Assembly: GCF_029760895.1 (NCBI RefSeq)
Contig: NZ_CP121679.1
Coordinates: 1,612,001-1,676,000, forward strand
Length of the DNA: 64,000 bases
DNA from: Ancylobacter sp. WKF20
GTDB lineage: Bacteria > Pseudomonadota > Alphaproteobacteria > Rhizobiales > Xanthobacteraceae
Direction: 5' to 3'
This document shows positions 23,828-31,721 of the stretch, one piece after another. Under the pieces are notes generated by a model that saw only the letters and a program-made list of their open reading frames with translations, made no database searches and was not told the origin of the DNA. Both the position numbers and the translations under genes were made by a program. Numbering within the stretch: position 1 is the stretch's first letter; every line of letters begins with the position of its first letter.

Positions 23828-24763
23828 TCAGGAGGCAGCCTTGGACAGCTCCACCGCCGCTTCCGCGCGGAGGACGCCGTGGCCCATGGCATACTTGGAC
23901 ACCATCAGGGTCGCCTGCTTCTCGATCTTCCACTCGCCCTCGGACGCGAGGTCGAGCAGCTTCACGGTGCCCACCGCGTCGGCGGTGAAGCCCACGGCGA
24001 CGGTGTTGGTGAAGTCGCCGTTGTAGGCGGCCTGTTCGCCATCCGTGACGTTGGTGATCGGGAGGTGGTTGGACTTCACGATGGTGACGTTCGCCACCTT
24101 GATCACGTTGCCCTCGGCATACGCGCCCGCGCCACCCCAATCCTTGTTCAGGACCTTCGTGTTCTGCGCGAGGCCGTAATACTGGAGCGGGCGAACCGCG
24201 ATGTGGCGGCCGTCCTCGTCCACGTCCTTCTCGTCGAAGATGCGGGCGATGTCCCAAATGCCCTGAAGCAGGTCATCCGAGGAGGTCGCGAAGGTGGTCT
24301 TCTTGAGGACCGTGCCGCCCGCCGCATCGGTGATGGCGTTGGCCGAACGGGCCGCATTCACGAGGAGCTGGGCGATGGTCTTGTCCGCCTTGATGGCGAG
24401 CGAGGCAGCGCACTTCGCGGCGTAGATAGAGCGCACGTCATAGTGGTTCTTGGCCTCATCAATCTTCGGGATGTAGACCGGGGAGACCAGAAGGCGGTCG
24501 ATGGTGATCGTGCGCTGGGCGTGCTTGATGAGCTGGCCCTGAAGGTCCTGACCCGGCGTGTGGTAGTAGGCCGCCGCGTTACCGATGATCGGGAACTGAG
24601 CGGAGTTCGTACCGGAGACGGTGCGGACGCGGGTGAGCGGGAGGAAGACGTTCTTCTCGTCGAAGAGCGTGGCGACCTCGCCCGACCACTTCTTCAGGAA
24701 CAGGGCGTCATCCGCGCCAGTGGCGTTGGACATACCAAGGCGCGAAACGGTAGCATCAGCCAT
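23828..24763 (-). CDS. Major capsid protein (T7 gp10-like, HK97 fold)
   Basis: 311 aa (T7 gp10A: 345). It contains the usual N-terminal arm LFLKKWSGEVATLFDEKNVF, the E-loop region SGTNSAQFPIIGNAAAYYHT with GQDLQGQLIKHAQRTITIDR, and P-domain segments ending SKYAMGHGVLRAEAAVELSK. Late terminator downstream; upstream 175 bp up to the membrane-protein gene contains no phage promoter copy that I can see. ATG 24763 is preceded by GGAAA. Confidence 0.94.
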   Translation of the reverse strand: MADATVSRLGMSNATGADDALFLKKWSGEVATLFDEKNVFLPLTRVRTVSGTNSAQFPIIGNAAAYYHTPGQDLQGQLIKHAQRTITIDRLLVSPVYIPKIDEAKNHYDVRSIYAAKCAASLAIKADKTIAQLLVNAARSANAITDAAGGTVLKKTTFATSSDDLLQGIWDIARIFDEKDVDEDGRHIAVRPLQYYGLAQNTKVLNKDWGGAGAYAEGNVIKVANVTIVKSNHLPITNVTDGEQAAYNGDFTNTVAVGFTADAVGTVKLLDLASEGEWKIEKQATLMVSKYAMGHGVLRAEAAVELSKAAS

Positions 24764-24938
24764 TTATAGAATTTCCAGTGATTTTGGGAGGAAGGTTTGA
24801 GGCTTCCTGAGCCACTCATCACTCGAACACAGGGTTGTCCGCCGCAGCGGGCCGAGGTCTCGTAAGGTGTTCAGATTGCCGAGACGCCGCGTATTCATTC
24901 ACGCAGCACGTCTATGCTTCCGTCACTGGAACTTTTTG

Positions 24939-25406
24939 CTACTCACATTCCCATATGTAGCTTGTAGATGTATCACTCATCGTAGCTACGCAAGAACGCA
25001 TTATTTTCTGTCCGAGCGCCTCTAGAGCGACATATCCTTTGAGTTTCTTGGCGCTTTCGCGAATTAGAACAACGTCGGACACCTTAACGCCCCGCCCCTC
25101 GTACTCCTTCCTGATCGCATTTTGAGCTTCGCTGATGTCGTCCTCAGAAAAGCCAGTACCAAACACGAGAAATAGATAGGTCAACACGCCGCAAACTAAA
25201 ACAATTGCCGCAGCGGCGACTTTCGGTGCTGTGGCTCCTGTCTTGTCGAAAAGTCCGATTACGACCAGATGGATAGCCGCAATAGGCCAGAGGAAAAAGC
25301 CGTAGATGAACCACTTACCGAACGACCGCTTCATTCCAAAATGAGCTGTCAAACCTATCGATAGGCCGAAGGCCAGCCAAGCCATGCCCGTAATGAAGTA
25401 GTCCAA
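24939..25406 (-). CDS. AT-rich three-TM membrane protein, probable cargo gene
   Basis: 155 aa from TTG 25406, chosen because GAGGGGG lies just upstream. Three hydrophobic segments: ITGMAWLAFGLSIGLTAHFG, WFIYGFFLWPIAAIHLVVIG, KVAAAAIVLVCGVLTYLFLV, then a soluble end with GVKVSDVVLIRESAKKLKGY and CVATMSDTSTSYIWECE. Small bacterial proteins with a similar Cys...YIW.C tail exist, but no function is known to me. Base composition is visibly more AT-rich than the neighbours, and no T7 counterpart exists between spanin and capsid. The ribosome site lies in a strong hairpin. Confidence 0.6.
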   Translation of the reverse strand: MDYFITGMAWLAFGLSIGLTAHFGMKRSFGKWFIYGFFLWPIAAIHLVVIGLFDKTGATAPKVAAAAIVLVCGVLTYLFLVFGTGFSEDDISEAQNAIRKEYEGRGVKVSDVVLIRESAKKLKGYVALEALGQKIMRSCVATMSDTSTSYIWECE

Positions 25407-25413
25407 TTGCGCC

Positions 25414-25464
25414 CCCTCTTTACCTTGGGCAACTCTATTCGAGCGGCGCCCTTGGTAAAGAGGG
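25414..25464. promoter_or_regulatory. Long inverted repeat covering the ribosome site of the membrane-protein gene
   Basis: 17-bp arms (25414-25430 and 25448-25464) with only a 2-base mismatch. On the minus RNA the right arm includes AAAGAGGGG, the ribosome site for TTG 25406. It may serve as terminator after Rz1 or as a translational lock on the next gene. Confidence 0.6.
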
Positions 25465-25473
25465 AAGAGCGAG

Positions 25474-25713
25474 TTAACGGGCCAACGCGCCCACCAATCC
25501 ACGAACTTCACCGAGCTTGTCGAAGCAGTCTTGGTGAGCGTCGTAGAGGTCCACCACGAAGTTCGCGGCGGCCTTGGAGCCGGCACCCTTGGCGGGCACT
25601 GCCGGGGCGTCCTTGCACTCCAGAAGGGAGCTAGGGACGCTGACCTCGCTGCCGGTCGCGCAGCCCATCAAGGGCGCGCTCAAGAGCAGCGGGAAGAGGA
25701 GCTTCAGGCGCAC
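25474..25713 (-). CDS. Outer-membrane spanin subunit (Rz1-like lipoprotein)
   Basis: 79 aa from GTG 25713. Signal LKLLFPLLLSAPLMGC with lipobox LMGC, so the mature lipoprotein starts at Cys about residue 17. It starts inside the Rz gene in another frame, the classical Rz/Rz1 overlap, and runs 157 bp past its end. With Rz it would fuse inner and outer membranes in the last step of lysis. Start codon is inferred from the signal peptide. Confidence 0.78.
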   Translation of the reverse strand: MRLKLLFPLLLSAPLMGCATGSEVSVPSSLLECKDAPAVPAKGAGSKAAANFVVDLYDAHQDCFDKLGEVRGLVGALAR

Positions 25714-25948
25714 GGTCGATTTCCCGATAGATGGGTTTAAGTTCCTCCTGTCGTTTGACAGTGGTTGCGGCGTTGCGCTGAGCGGCGGCCAGCGCCTCGT
25801 TGAGGCCCTTCTCGACACGCTCAAGGCGCGCCACGTCAGCCGAAAGGTCCGTCACGCGGCCCTTCAGGTAGACGATGGCAGCACCGGAGCCGGCGATGGA
25901 GACCACCAGAAGGAGGATGAGAAAGAGGACGCTACGGCTGGGCATCAT
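25631..25948 (-). CDS. Inner-membrane spanin subunit (Rz-like)
   Basis: 105 aa: an N-terminal membrane helix (VLFLILLLVVSIAGSGAAIV) and a periplasmic coiled coil (RVTDLSADVARLERVEKGLN; EALAAAQRNAATTVKRQEEL) ending Pro/Arg-rich. It overlaps the holin-like gene by 17 bp and contains the start of Rz1. Spanins complete lysis after holin and endolysin. Confidence 0.82.
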   Translation of the reverse strand: MMPSRSVLFLILLLVVSIAGSGAAIVYLKGRVTDLSADVARLERVEKGLNEALAAAQRNAATTVKRQEELKPIYREIDRAPEAPLPAALERALDGLRDRQRGQRP

Positions 25949-26231
25949 CAGATTGAGGAAAGGAGGCTCCTGTCGGTTGATAGGGGAACGGCGGCGGGCC
26001 TCGGGCGGCGGCCATGGACAGGAACTTCATGTAGTTCCCGTCATCCTTGGTCGCGAAGCCGAAGTACCCGAGGAGGAGGGAGCCGGCTAAACCAGTCACC
26101 GCCACGAGGGCGGTCTGGCGAAGCACGTCATCAGGGCCACGGAAGATGACCCACGACGCCACGACCGCGCACCACACGAGGGTGAGGTAGAGCAGTCGGC
26201 GGCGGCGCCCCCATTCAGGGCGGAAGGTCAT
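25932..26231 (-). CDS. Two-TM holin-like protein
   Basis: 99 aa. A basic start (RPEWGRRRRLLYLTLVWCAV) leads into two membrane helices (about 13-30 and 40-58, LVAVTGLAGSLLLGYFGFA) and a hydrophilic Pro-rich tail. This matches a class-II-type holin family found before Rz genes. It follows scaffold directly (stop 26232, start 26231). The matching endolysin is far away at 39031, as in T7. Confidence 0.68.
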   Translation of the reverse strand: MTFRPEWGRRRRLLYLTLVWCAVVASWVIFRGPDDVLRQTALVAVTGLAGSLLLGYFGFATKDDGNYMKFLSMAAARGPPPFPYQPTGASFPQSDDAQP

Positions 26232-27038
26232 TCAGAAGGCGGTCGTGCGGGCAATCTTGGCGTCCACCTGATCGCGGAACGCCTGATCCTTCCGGTAGCG
26301 CGGGTCGCGCATATCGGCCTTCATTTCGTCCACCGAGGCATAGGCCCCGGCACCACGAGCGGGAGCGCCGTTGAGCAGATTGGGCTCGCTGGGGGTGGCA
26401 GCCTTGTACTTGGCGTAAAGCCCCTCGATGGCGAACTTCATGGCGGCCGGATTGTCGCCGGTCACGATGGCGTCGTAAGCCGCGATGTCGGCAGGCGCCA
26501 TGTTGGTGCGCGCCCATTCGACCATCGCGTCATAGCCCTCATCACCCCCCACCGGAGCGAGCAACTCGGAACGGGCACGATCAGCGAGAGCCTGCTGGCC
26601 GGCGATGAAGTCTTCGACCATCGTGCGCGGAATGCCGGCCTTCTCCAGCGCCTCGAAGTCGCTGTCTTCCAGCGAACCATTGGCGTCGAACTTCGCCCGC
26701 ATGGCGTCGTAGTCCACGCCAGCCGAAGCCGCTGCCTCGCGGGCGGCGGCCTCCTCAGGAGACGCTTCCGGCTGCCCCTCCGTCTTCGCTTCGGGGGCGC
26801 TTTCGGTCTTGGCCTCCGGGGTAGTCTCGGGGGCTCCCTCGGTCGTCGGAGGCTCGGGTGCCTTCTGCGACTGCCGGCGCTCCAACTCAGCGTAGGACTG
26901 GAGCAGGGCCTCCGTGTTTACGGACTTGGTGTCGGCGTTCCAGAACTTCTCGGGGACGTTCTCGGGACGCTCGACTTCGGCTGGGGCCGGGGCATCCGGC
27001 CCGCTGACATTGCCAGCAAACTGAACTGCGGCGGTCAT
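26232..27038 (-). CDS. Capsid scaffold/assembly protein (T7 gp9-like)
   Basis: 268 aa (T7 gp9: 307). Very acidic and Pro/Glu/Ala-rich, as scaffolds are. It opens with PAEVERPENVPEKFWNADTK (the PEKFWD motif common at scaffold N-termini), then repeats such as EAKTESAPEAKTEGQPEAS, then helical segments and a basic C-terminus that would bind capsid. Lies between portal and capsid as in T7, but here separated from capsid by lysis genes. Confidence 0.88.
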   Translation of the reverse strand: MTAAVQFAGNVSGPDAPAPAEVERPENVPEKFWNADTKSVNTEALLQSYAELERRQSQKAPEPPTTEGAPETTPEAKTESAPEAKTEGQPEASPEEAAAREAAASAGVDYDAMRAKFDANGSLEDSDFEALEKAGIPRTMVEDFIAGQQALADRARSELLAPVGGDEGYDAMVEWARTNMAPADIAAYDAIVTGDNPAAMKFAIEGLYAKYKAATPSEPNLLNGAPARGAGAYASVDEMKADMRDPRYRKDQAFRDQVDAKIARTTAF

Positions 27039-27202
27039 CAGTAGTTCACCTGCACGGCGCCGCTAAGGGGCGCGAAGGCGACCTCGCCGGGCTCCTCGCT
27101 GGTGGCGGTGGGGGCCGGCTTCTTGGCGCGCTTGGGGGCCTCGGGCTTCACCGTCTCGGTGGTGTCGGCCGGGGGCGTGGTCGTGGGTTCGGTCTCGCTC
27201 AA
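27038..27202 (-). CDS. Small Pro/Lys-rich protein between portal and scaffold
   Basis: 54 aa from TTG 27202 with AAGGAA 7 nt upstream; the TTGA overlaps the portal stop and TGATG joins it to scaffold. Sequence SETEPTTTPPADTTETVKPE then APKRAKKPAPTATSEEPGEV, ending AVQVNY. Small proteins with a similar low-complexity body and conserved end occur here in T7-like phages; function unknown. Confidence 0.6.
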   Translation of the reverse strand: MSETEPTTTPPADTTETVKPEAPKRAKKPAPTATSEEPGEVAFAPLSGAVQVNY

Positions 27203-28770
27203 GCGGCGGTTCCTTCTTGCTGGTTGCTGGGATTGAGCTGGTCACGGACGATGTTCATTCCACCGGGACCGAGCTTGTCGACGAGCTGCTGAGCCATGGC
27301 CTGCTGCGCCTGAGCGGCGCGCGCCTGCTGGACTTCTTCATCGGAGCGAACAAGGCCCTGCGTCTCCACGGAGAGCGCGGTGGCAACTCGGGTGATGTAG
27401 TCGCCCACGTTGAGGCGCTCCGAGATGACCTCCTGCCCGAGCGGCGCAATCTGCTGGAGCAGGAGATTGAGCTTGGTGAGGTCGTGGCCCCGGCCGAGCG
27501 CCTCAAGTCCGGTGACAATCGCCGGCCGGATGGCGTTCGAGGGCATCTTCGGGAGCTTCCGCTGGCGCCGCATCTGGTAGACCAAGCGGGCCAGAAGCGG
27601 CGGCTGAAGTTCGAGCGCGAGGATGGAGTAGACGCCGCCGAGGGCGTCCTCAATCTCACCCGCCATGTAGCGGACCTCCTCGGCCGTCACGCGCTCCCCC
27701 TTCCGCTGCACGGCGGTATTCAGGAGGAAGGCGAAGGCGAGGCGCTGAGTGATCTGTTGGATGGTCTCAAGGGCCACACGGAAGTCGGCGGCCTTATCGA
27801 CCTGAAGGACGCCCACGTCGTCCTTGTTGCCCGTTCGGACGGCGCCGTTGGGGCTATCGGTCAACGTCTTCTGCCGCGTGGTCCCGTTGGGGTTCACGAG
27901 GAAGAGGACCTTCGCGGCTGCGGCGGTGCCCTCCACGATGGCCTGAGACAGCGCCTCAAGGGAGGCCAGGTCTCCGAGATATTCCTCAACATAGGACCGG
28001 CCGTAGTGCTCGCCATCCACCTTGGAGAAGCGGAGGGCCACAAACGGCGAAGCGTCCAGCGGGTATGTGCCATCGGAACCGGGAACGGGCGTGTTGCCAA
28101 TTTCCTGATGAACGGTCCACTTGGCATCGGCGCGGCGCACCCACGTGTAGAGCGTGAGCGTGTTCTTCTTCGTGTCCGAGGGAAGCTGTGCGGTGCCCCC
28201 TCGCTCCTGCTCAACCAGCGCCTTCATGGCCGGTTCGAGCGTGTCCACGTCCACCTCTTCGCGCGTCAGGATTTCCATGATGCGGCCTGAGGGGTCGCGG
28301 CGGACAACATAGGAGCCAAGGCGCCACACACGGACGCTGTTGTCCGGTTGGAGCTGGAGAAGAACGTTGCCGGCAACGATCAGGTATTTGAGGGCCTCGA
28401 AGATGGAGACCCGAAGCGAGGTTGTTTCCACCTCGCTCATGATGCGGCGCTCCATGTGGCCGAGCGCCTCTTCCACCTTCGACTTGAGAGCCGGGGCGAT
28501 GTTGGCCTGAGCGAGCAGCTCAGGCTCCATCTTGTAGCGGAAGAAGGGCGCGTTCGGCGGAAGGAGGGCCAGTAGGAGCTTAGATGCGAGGTTGTTCACC
28601 CCCCGCGCCCCGATGGACTGAAACGGGGTCACATATTTGTGGCCCGGTCCAGCGCCCACCGGAGGGACCAGCGTGGGAATGGTGAGCTTTGCGCACTCTT
28701 CCGCTCGGGTCCGATAAGGGGTTTGGTCAACCTCCAGCACTCCGTAGCGGCTGGCGGCTGTCGTCATCAA
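27199..28770 (-). CDS. Portal / head-tail connector (T7 gp8-like)
   Basis: 523 aa (T7 gp8: 536). Dodecameric ring through which DNA enters and leaves. Family features: early TIPTLVPPVGAGPGHKYVTP and SIGARGVNNLASKLLLALLP, central YGRSYVEEYLGDLASLEALS, and TAEEVRYMAGEIEDALGGVY, all standard in podoviral portals. It is coupled to the preceding small gene by a 4-bp overlap. Confidence 0.95.
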   Translation of the reverse strand: MMTTAASRYGVLEVDQTPYRTRAEECAKLTIPTLVPPVGAGPGHKYVTPFQSIGARGVNNLASKLLLALLPPNAPFFRYKMEPELLAQANIAPALKSKVEEALGHMERRIMSEVETTSLRVSIFEALKYLIVAGNVLLQLQPDNSVRVWRLGSYVVRRDPSGRIMEILTREEVDVDTLEPAMKALVEQERGGTAQLPSDTKKNTLTLYTWVRRADAKWTVHQEIGNTPVPGSDGTYPLDASPFVALRFSKVDGEHYGRSYVEEYLGDLASLEALSQAIVEGTAAAAKVLFLVNPNGTTRQKTLTDSPNGAVRTGNKDDVGVLQVDKAADFRVALETIQQITQRLAFAFLLNTAVQRKGERVTAEEVRYMAGEIEDALGGVYSILALELQPPLLARLVYQMRRQRKLPKMPSNAIRPAIVTGLEALGRGHDLTKLNLLLQQIAPLGQEVISERLNVGDYITRVATALSVETQGLVRSDEEVQQARAAQAQQAMAQQLVDKLGPGGMNIVRDQLNPSNQQEGTAA

Positions 28771-28973
28771 TTCGGGGCGTTAACCCCCGTGCCGCCGTTG
28801 CCAACCGTCGAAGTCGGGTTGATGCGGAGCGAGGAGCGGCCCTTGCGGCGGCTCTTCAGGAGCGCCGAGTCACCCTGAGGGTTCTCGTCAGTCTTGAAGG
28901 TCTGAGCCGTGGGCTGCGGGGGCGGTGCGGCCGGTGCCGGCTGCTGGACCGGCTTCGGCTTGGACGTACACAT
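28767..28973 (-). CDS. Small tail protein (T7 gp7.3-like)
   Basis: 68 aa: MCTSKPKPVQQPAPAAPPPQ then LLKSRRKGRSSLRINPTSTV and a Gly/Asn end. T7 gp7.3, a minor tail protein required for adsorption, has an analogous basic C-terminal GGKKSLSVARSSGGG block. Position before the portal agrees. Overlaps on both sides (1 and 4 bp). Confidence 0.65.
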   Translation of the reverse strand: MCTSKPKPVQQPAPAAPPPQPTAQTFKTDENPQGDSALLKSRRKGRSSLRINPTSTVGNGGTGVNAPN

Positions 28974-29158
28974 TACTGGAGGGCGTCTTCTTTCTGCTGT
29001 TCGAGCTTCGCCCTGAGGAACCGCACGACTTCAGCCCGGCCAACGGACGCCCACACTTCCCGCTCGGAAGCGGTCATGGTGGGTGCGCGGTCGGGAAAGC
29101 GGCCCTCAAGGGCCGTGACGAGGGCCTCGCTGACGGTAGGGAAATCGTCTTCGGGCAT
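28973..29158 (-). CDS. Small hypothetical protein, first gene of the late operon
   Basis: 61 aa, charged and helical: EALVTALEGRFPDRAPTMTA, SEREVWASVGRAEVVRFLRA. No T7 namesake is recognised, although similar short proteins precede portals in podoviruses. It is the first gene after phage promoter P2 (10 bp from the predicted start). Confidence 0.6.
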   Translation of the reverse strand: MPEDDFPTVSEALVTALEGRFPDRAPTMTASEREVWASVGRAEVVRFLRAKLEQQKEDALQ

Positions 29159-29167
29159 TCGGATGTC

Positions 29168-29187
29168 TCTATAGTGGGGTGTTAGGC
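29168..29187 (-). promoter_or_regulatory. Predicted phage RNA polymerase promoter P2 (late genes)
   Basis: Minus strand GCCTAACACCCCACTATAGA: one base change inside the C-run relative to the other copies. The stop codon TAA of the kinase gene lies in it. It would drive the portal-scaffold-lysis-capsid operon. Confidence 0.78.
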
Positions 29188-29742
29188 CCGGAGCCGGGTG
29201 ACGAGGTGATCAACCACGTCACGGAACTCCTGACGGGTGCCGTCATTAGTGACGTAGTAGTCGAAGAAGTGCCCGTTGAGCCGGCCCTCCATGGCGGTCG
29301 GGGTTCGCCCCCGGCGCTCAATGCGGACAGTCCGGCCGCCCATACGCTCGATCAGGTCGAACTCATTGGGGAAGCGCATGTCGTCCACGACAACGCTCTT
29401 CCCGTCCGCCATCAGTGCGCGGATGCGCGCTTCGGCAACGTCGGTCCAGAGACCCTCGGTGATGGTCTTGCGGCCCCAATCCGTGCCGATGGTCTCCATG
29501 ATGCGGCGCGGAGTGATGCTCCCAAGTGCAGCGATGGGCGCCTCCTTGAGGTCGCCTTCGACCATCCGCTCAATGTCGCCAGCGGGGACGCCGGCCGCCG
29601 CGAGAAACTCCCGCGTCATGGACTTGAGCGGCCCGGCGAACTTCACGTTTACGAACCCATGGAGCTTGACCATGACCGCCGAGGCGGTCGACTTCCCGCT
29701 TTGTGCGGCGGGGCTGTAGAGGCCGATCAGGAGGGGCGCCAG
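29182..29742 (-). CDS. Phage deoxynucleotide monophosphate kinase-like protein
   Basis: P-loop kinase with Walker A SPAAQSGKSTAS near the N-terminus, then LKSMTREFLAAAGVPAGDIE, a middle GTDWGRKTITEGLWTDVAEA, VVVDDMRFPNEFDLI and a YYVTNDGTRQEF segment, all typical of T4 gp1-like dNMP kinases found in T7-like phages. The start is not ATG: a CTG at 29742 with AAGGAG 8 nt upstream gives 186 aa and keeps the P-loop; the first ATG lies after it. It overlaps the exonuclease end by 16 bp. Role: supply of dNTPs during replication. Confidence 0.78.
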   Translation of the reverse strand: MAPLLIGLYSPAAQSGKSTASAVMVKLHGFVNVKFAGPLKSMTREFLAAAGVPAGDIERMVEGDLKEAPIAALGSITPRRIMETIGTDWGRKTITEGLWTDVAEARIRALMADGKSVVVDDMRFPNEFDLIERMGGRTVRIERRGRTPTAMEGRLNGHFFDYYVTNDGTRQEFRDVVDHLVTRLRA

Positions 29743-30461
29743 AGAATGGGCTCCTTGGTCTTGAAGTCGTAGTCCGAAGCACGGAGGATGCGCGCCACGC
29801 GCGCTTGAACCAGAGCGTCCGCCTCGGTGAGGCCGGACTTCTCGTAAGCGGCCACCACGGCGGGCCACGACGGATCATCGTTGAGGATGGCGAGGGCCTT
29901 CTTCGGGCCGCAGCCGGGGAGCCCGGTGTAGCCGTCCGTCTGGTCCCCGATGAGGGTCTGGTAGAGGTGGTGGAAGTCCGCCTCGGCCTCGGTGATTTCC
30001 ACGATGCCCTCCTCGGGGGAGCGGCAGTAGAGGCCGGGGATGGTCTTCATGTCCTTGTCGATGGACACGATGACCTTCTCCCCCTTGAGCTTCGACCACG
30101 TGGCAAGGATGCCCATGCAGTCGTCGCCCTCAAGGTGCGGACGCAGGTACGCGCCCTTCTCATTGATCATCCATTCGCGGATGGCCTTGAGAACCAGCGG
30201 CTTCTTCACCTTCGCCCGGTTGCCCTTGTAGGTGGGCAGGATGGACTTGCGGAAATTCTCCTCGCTGTCCGTCAGGCAGAGCTTGAAGTCGGTCCCTTCA
30301 AGCTCGCCCATGAGCCGGTCCAGCTCCTCGTCGATGGCCGCGCGAACTTCGTTCTCGTCGCAGTGCCACGTCCAGTAACCGGGCTCCCACTCATAGGCGG
30401 TCTCCTTGGCGGCCGAGCAGCCGTAGGCCAGGACGTCAGCGTCGATCAGGAGGGTCCTCAC
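29727..30461 (-). CDS. 5'-3' exonuclease (T7 gp6-like)
   Basis: 244 aa from GTG 30461 (GTGA overlap with the upstream stop). FEN/PIN-like nuclease that degrades host DNA and removes primers. Acidic metal-binding residues in LLIDADVLAY, LTDSEENFRKSILPTYKGNR, HLEGDDCMGILAT, VIVSIDKDMKTIPG and IGDQTDGYTGLPGCGPKKAL, ending with the helix-hairpin-helix. T7 gp6 is 300 aa; the frame continues upstream, but those codons do not look like gp6. Confidence 0.9.
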   Translation of the reverse strand: MRTLLIDADVLAYGCSAAKETAYEWEPGYWTWHCDENEVRAAIDEELDRLMGELEGTDFKLCLTDSEENFRKSILPTYKGNRAKVKKPLVLKAIREWMINEKGAYLRPHLEGDDCMGILATWSKLKGEKVIVSIDKDMKTIPGLYCRSPEEGIVEITEAEADFHHLYQTLIGDQTDGYTGLPGCGPKKALAILNDDPSWPAVVAAYEKSGLTEADALVQARVARILRASDYDFKTKEPILWRPS

Positions 30462-30649
30462 GAGGCGTCGCCCTTGTCCGAGACGAGGCGCACCACGTTG
30501 TCGTTCTTGAGAGCGTACACCGGGGTCATCGCGGAGAGCACCGCGCCTGCGGCGGCTTCGAGGATGAACCGGCCCTTGCGGGTCTTGGCCGTCTCCATCC
30601 GGTCCACGAGGGTCACGAGACACTGCGTCATGTCGCAGATGTCGGACAC
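30458..30649 (-). CDS. Small hypothetical protein
   Basis: 63 aa, not recognised: MSDICDMTQCLVTLVDRMET, ILEAAAGAVLSAMTPVYALK, NDNVVRLVSDKGDAS. The middle is moderately hydrophobic. Coupled to the exonuclease by a 4-bp overlap. Confidence 0.5.
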   Translation of the reverse strand: MSDICDMTQCLVTLVDRMETAKTRKGRFILEAAAGAVLSAMTPVYALKNDNVVRLVSDKGDAS

Positions 30650-30674
30650 CTCATAGGGTTGGGTGTAGGAAATC

Positions 30675-30896
30675 TCAGTCAGTCAGGGGCTCCAAGGCGT
30701 GGTCGATGTCCTCCTCCACGAGGTAGACATTGAGGACCTTCAGTCGGTTGAGGGCGCCGGGCACGACGGCGCGCGCCTCCTCCGGGGTTGCATAGATTTC
30801 GGCGTGAGCGAGCCGGCCGGACCAGCCCCGAGCGTAACCGGGGTGGCCCTTGAAGCGGCCTTTCACGGGGTCGTAGAGGACAGCCCCGGCCTTCAC
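30675..30896 (-). CDS. Small hypothetical protein
   Basis: 73 aa from GTG 30896 (GTGA overlap). Sequence KAGAVLYDPVKGRFKGHPGY, RLAHAEIYATPEEARAVVPG, VYLVEEDIDHALEPLTD: mixed alpha/beta, soluble. Function unknown. Confidence 0.55.
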   Translation of the reverse strand: MKAGAVLYDPVKGRFKGHPGYARGWSGRLAHAEIYATPEEARAVVPGALNRLKVLNVYLVEEDIDHALEPLTD

Positions 30897-31102
30897 GGCT
30901 GCTCCCGGCCTTCAGGATATTCCCACTGGTCACAGACGGTGTTCGTGACCGGCATGGGGTAGTATGTCGTCATGTTGCCCACGGCCATCGGCATGAGGAC
31001 GATGACGGTCTCATCGTGACTGGAGAGGCACCGGCCATAGTCCTTGCAGCCCGCAAGGAGTGCGGCCAGCGCGCCGACAGCGGCAAGCAGGCGCCACCTC
31101 AC
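30893..31102 (-). CDS. Small phage lipoprotein
   Basis: 69 aa: signal MRWRLLAAVGALAALLAGC with lipobox LAGC, then a short mature domain KDYGRCLSSHDETVIVLMPM with two more Cys. Predicted to be lipid-anchored in the periplasm. Lipoproteins of this size in phages can act in superinfection exclusion or lysis; no direct evidence for either. Overlaps both neighbours by 4 bp. Confidence 0.7.
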   Translation of the reverse strand: MRWRLLAAVGALAALLAGCKDYGRCLSSHDETVIVLMPMAVGNMTTYYPMPVTNTVCDQWEYPEGREQP

Positions 31103-31500
31103 GCGGCTTCTTCCTTCATGCTCATCGCGTTCTCGCGGACCACGAAGGAGCTAGCCTTGCGAGCCACCGTGGCGAGAACATCAGGGTCGAGGTGGGGGTT
31201 GAAGATGGAGGCGCCGCGATAGCGGAACCACTCGTGGATCTCATGCAGCTCGGCGTCCTTGAGGAGACCGAAGACAGCGCCCACGACCTCCTGCCGGCAC
31301 ATATGGCGCGACAGGTAACGCTTGGCCGATTTCCACGGCGTCCGGCTGCCATCCCGCTTGGCGCTGTCGAGAGACGCCTCGGCGGTCTCGTCAACTTCCG
31401 CCTGAATGAACGGGCGGTCGCCGTCGAAGCCCATGAGGACGGACCAGCCGGGCTTGTAGGTGATGCGGGAGATGATGGAGAGGATTTCCTCGTTGGTCAT
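31099..31500 (-). CDS. Conserved phage hypothetical protein
   Basis: 133 aa from ATG 31500, which begins MTNEEILSIISRITYKPGWS; the frame upstream lies in the next gene. Contains GDRPFIQAEVDETAEASLDS, WKSAKRYLSRHMCRQEVVGA and FRYRGASIFNPHLDPDVLAT. I remember this arrangement from many phage genomes (WHGRKW...HMT..EVV) without a known role. Confidence 0.7.
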   Translation of the reverse strand: MTNEEILSIISRITYKPGWSVLMGFDGDRPFIQAEVDETAEASLDSAKRDGSRTPWKSAKRYLSRHMCRQEVVGAVFGLLKDAELHEIHEWFRYRGASIFNPHLDPDVLATVARKASSFVVRENAMSMKEEAA

Positions 31501-31502
31501 CT

Positions 31503-31721
31503 TCAGTCCATGCTCTTGAGGGTTTCGAGGCGCCGCAGCCCGGCAGCCGTGACGCTCCACTTCCGGCCATAGAGGCCGGTCGCGATGCGCGTGGTGAGGA
31601 GGCCATCGCTCGCCGCCATGGCGATGAGGTCGGCGTGCTTCCGGGCGAAGTCGCCCTTGGTCGTGAAGGGGCGCCAGCGGGCCTCGTCGAGGACCGACAC
31701 CAGCGAGCTAGTGCGTTTCAC
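31503..31721 (-). CDS. Small winged-helix-like protein
   Basis: 72 aa from GTG 31721, overlapping the DNA polymerase end by 14 bp. Sequence LVSVLDEARWRPFTTKGDFA, HADLIAMAASDGLLTTRIAT, YGRKWSVTAAGLRRLETL reads as a winged helix. Possibly a DNA-binding accessory factor; no T7 counterpart recognised. Confidence 0.5.
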   Translation of the reverse strand: MKRTSSLVSVLDEARWRPFTTKGDFARKHADLIAMAASDGLLTTRIATGLYGRKWSVTAAGLRRLETLKSMD

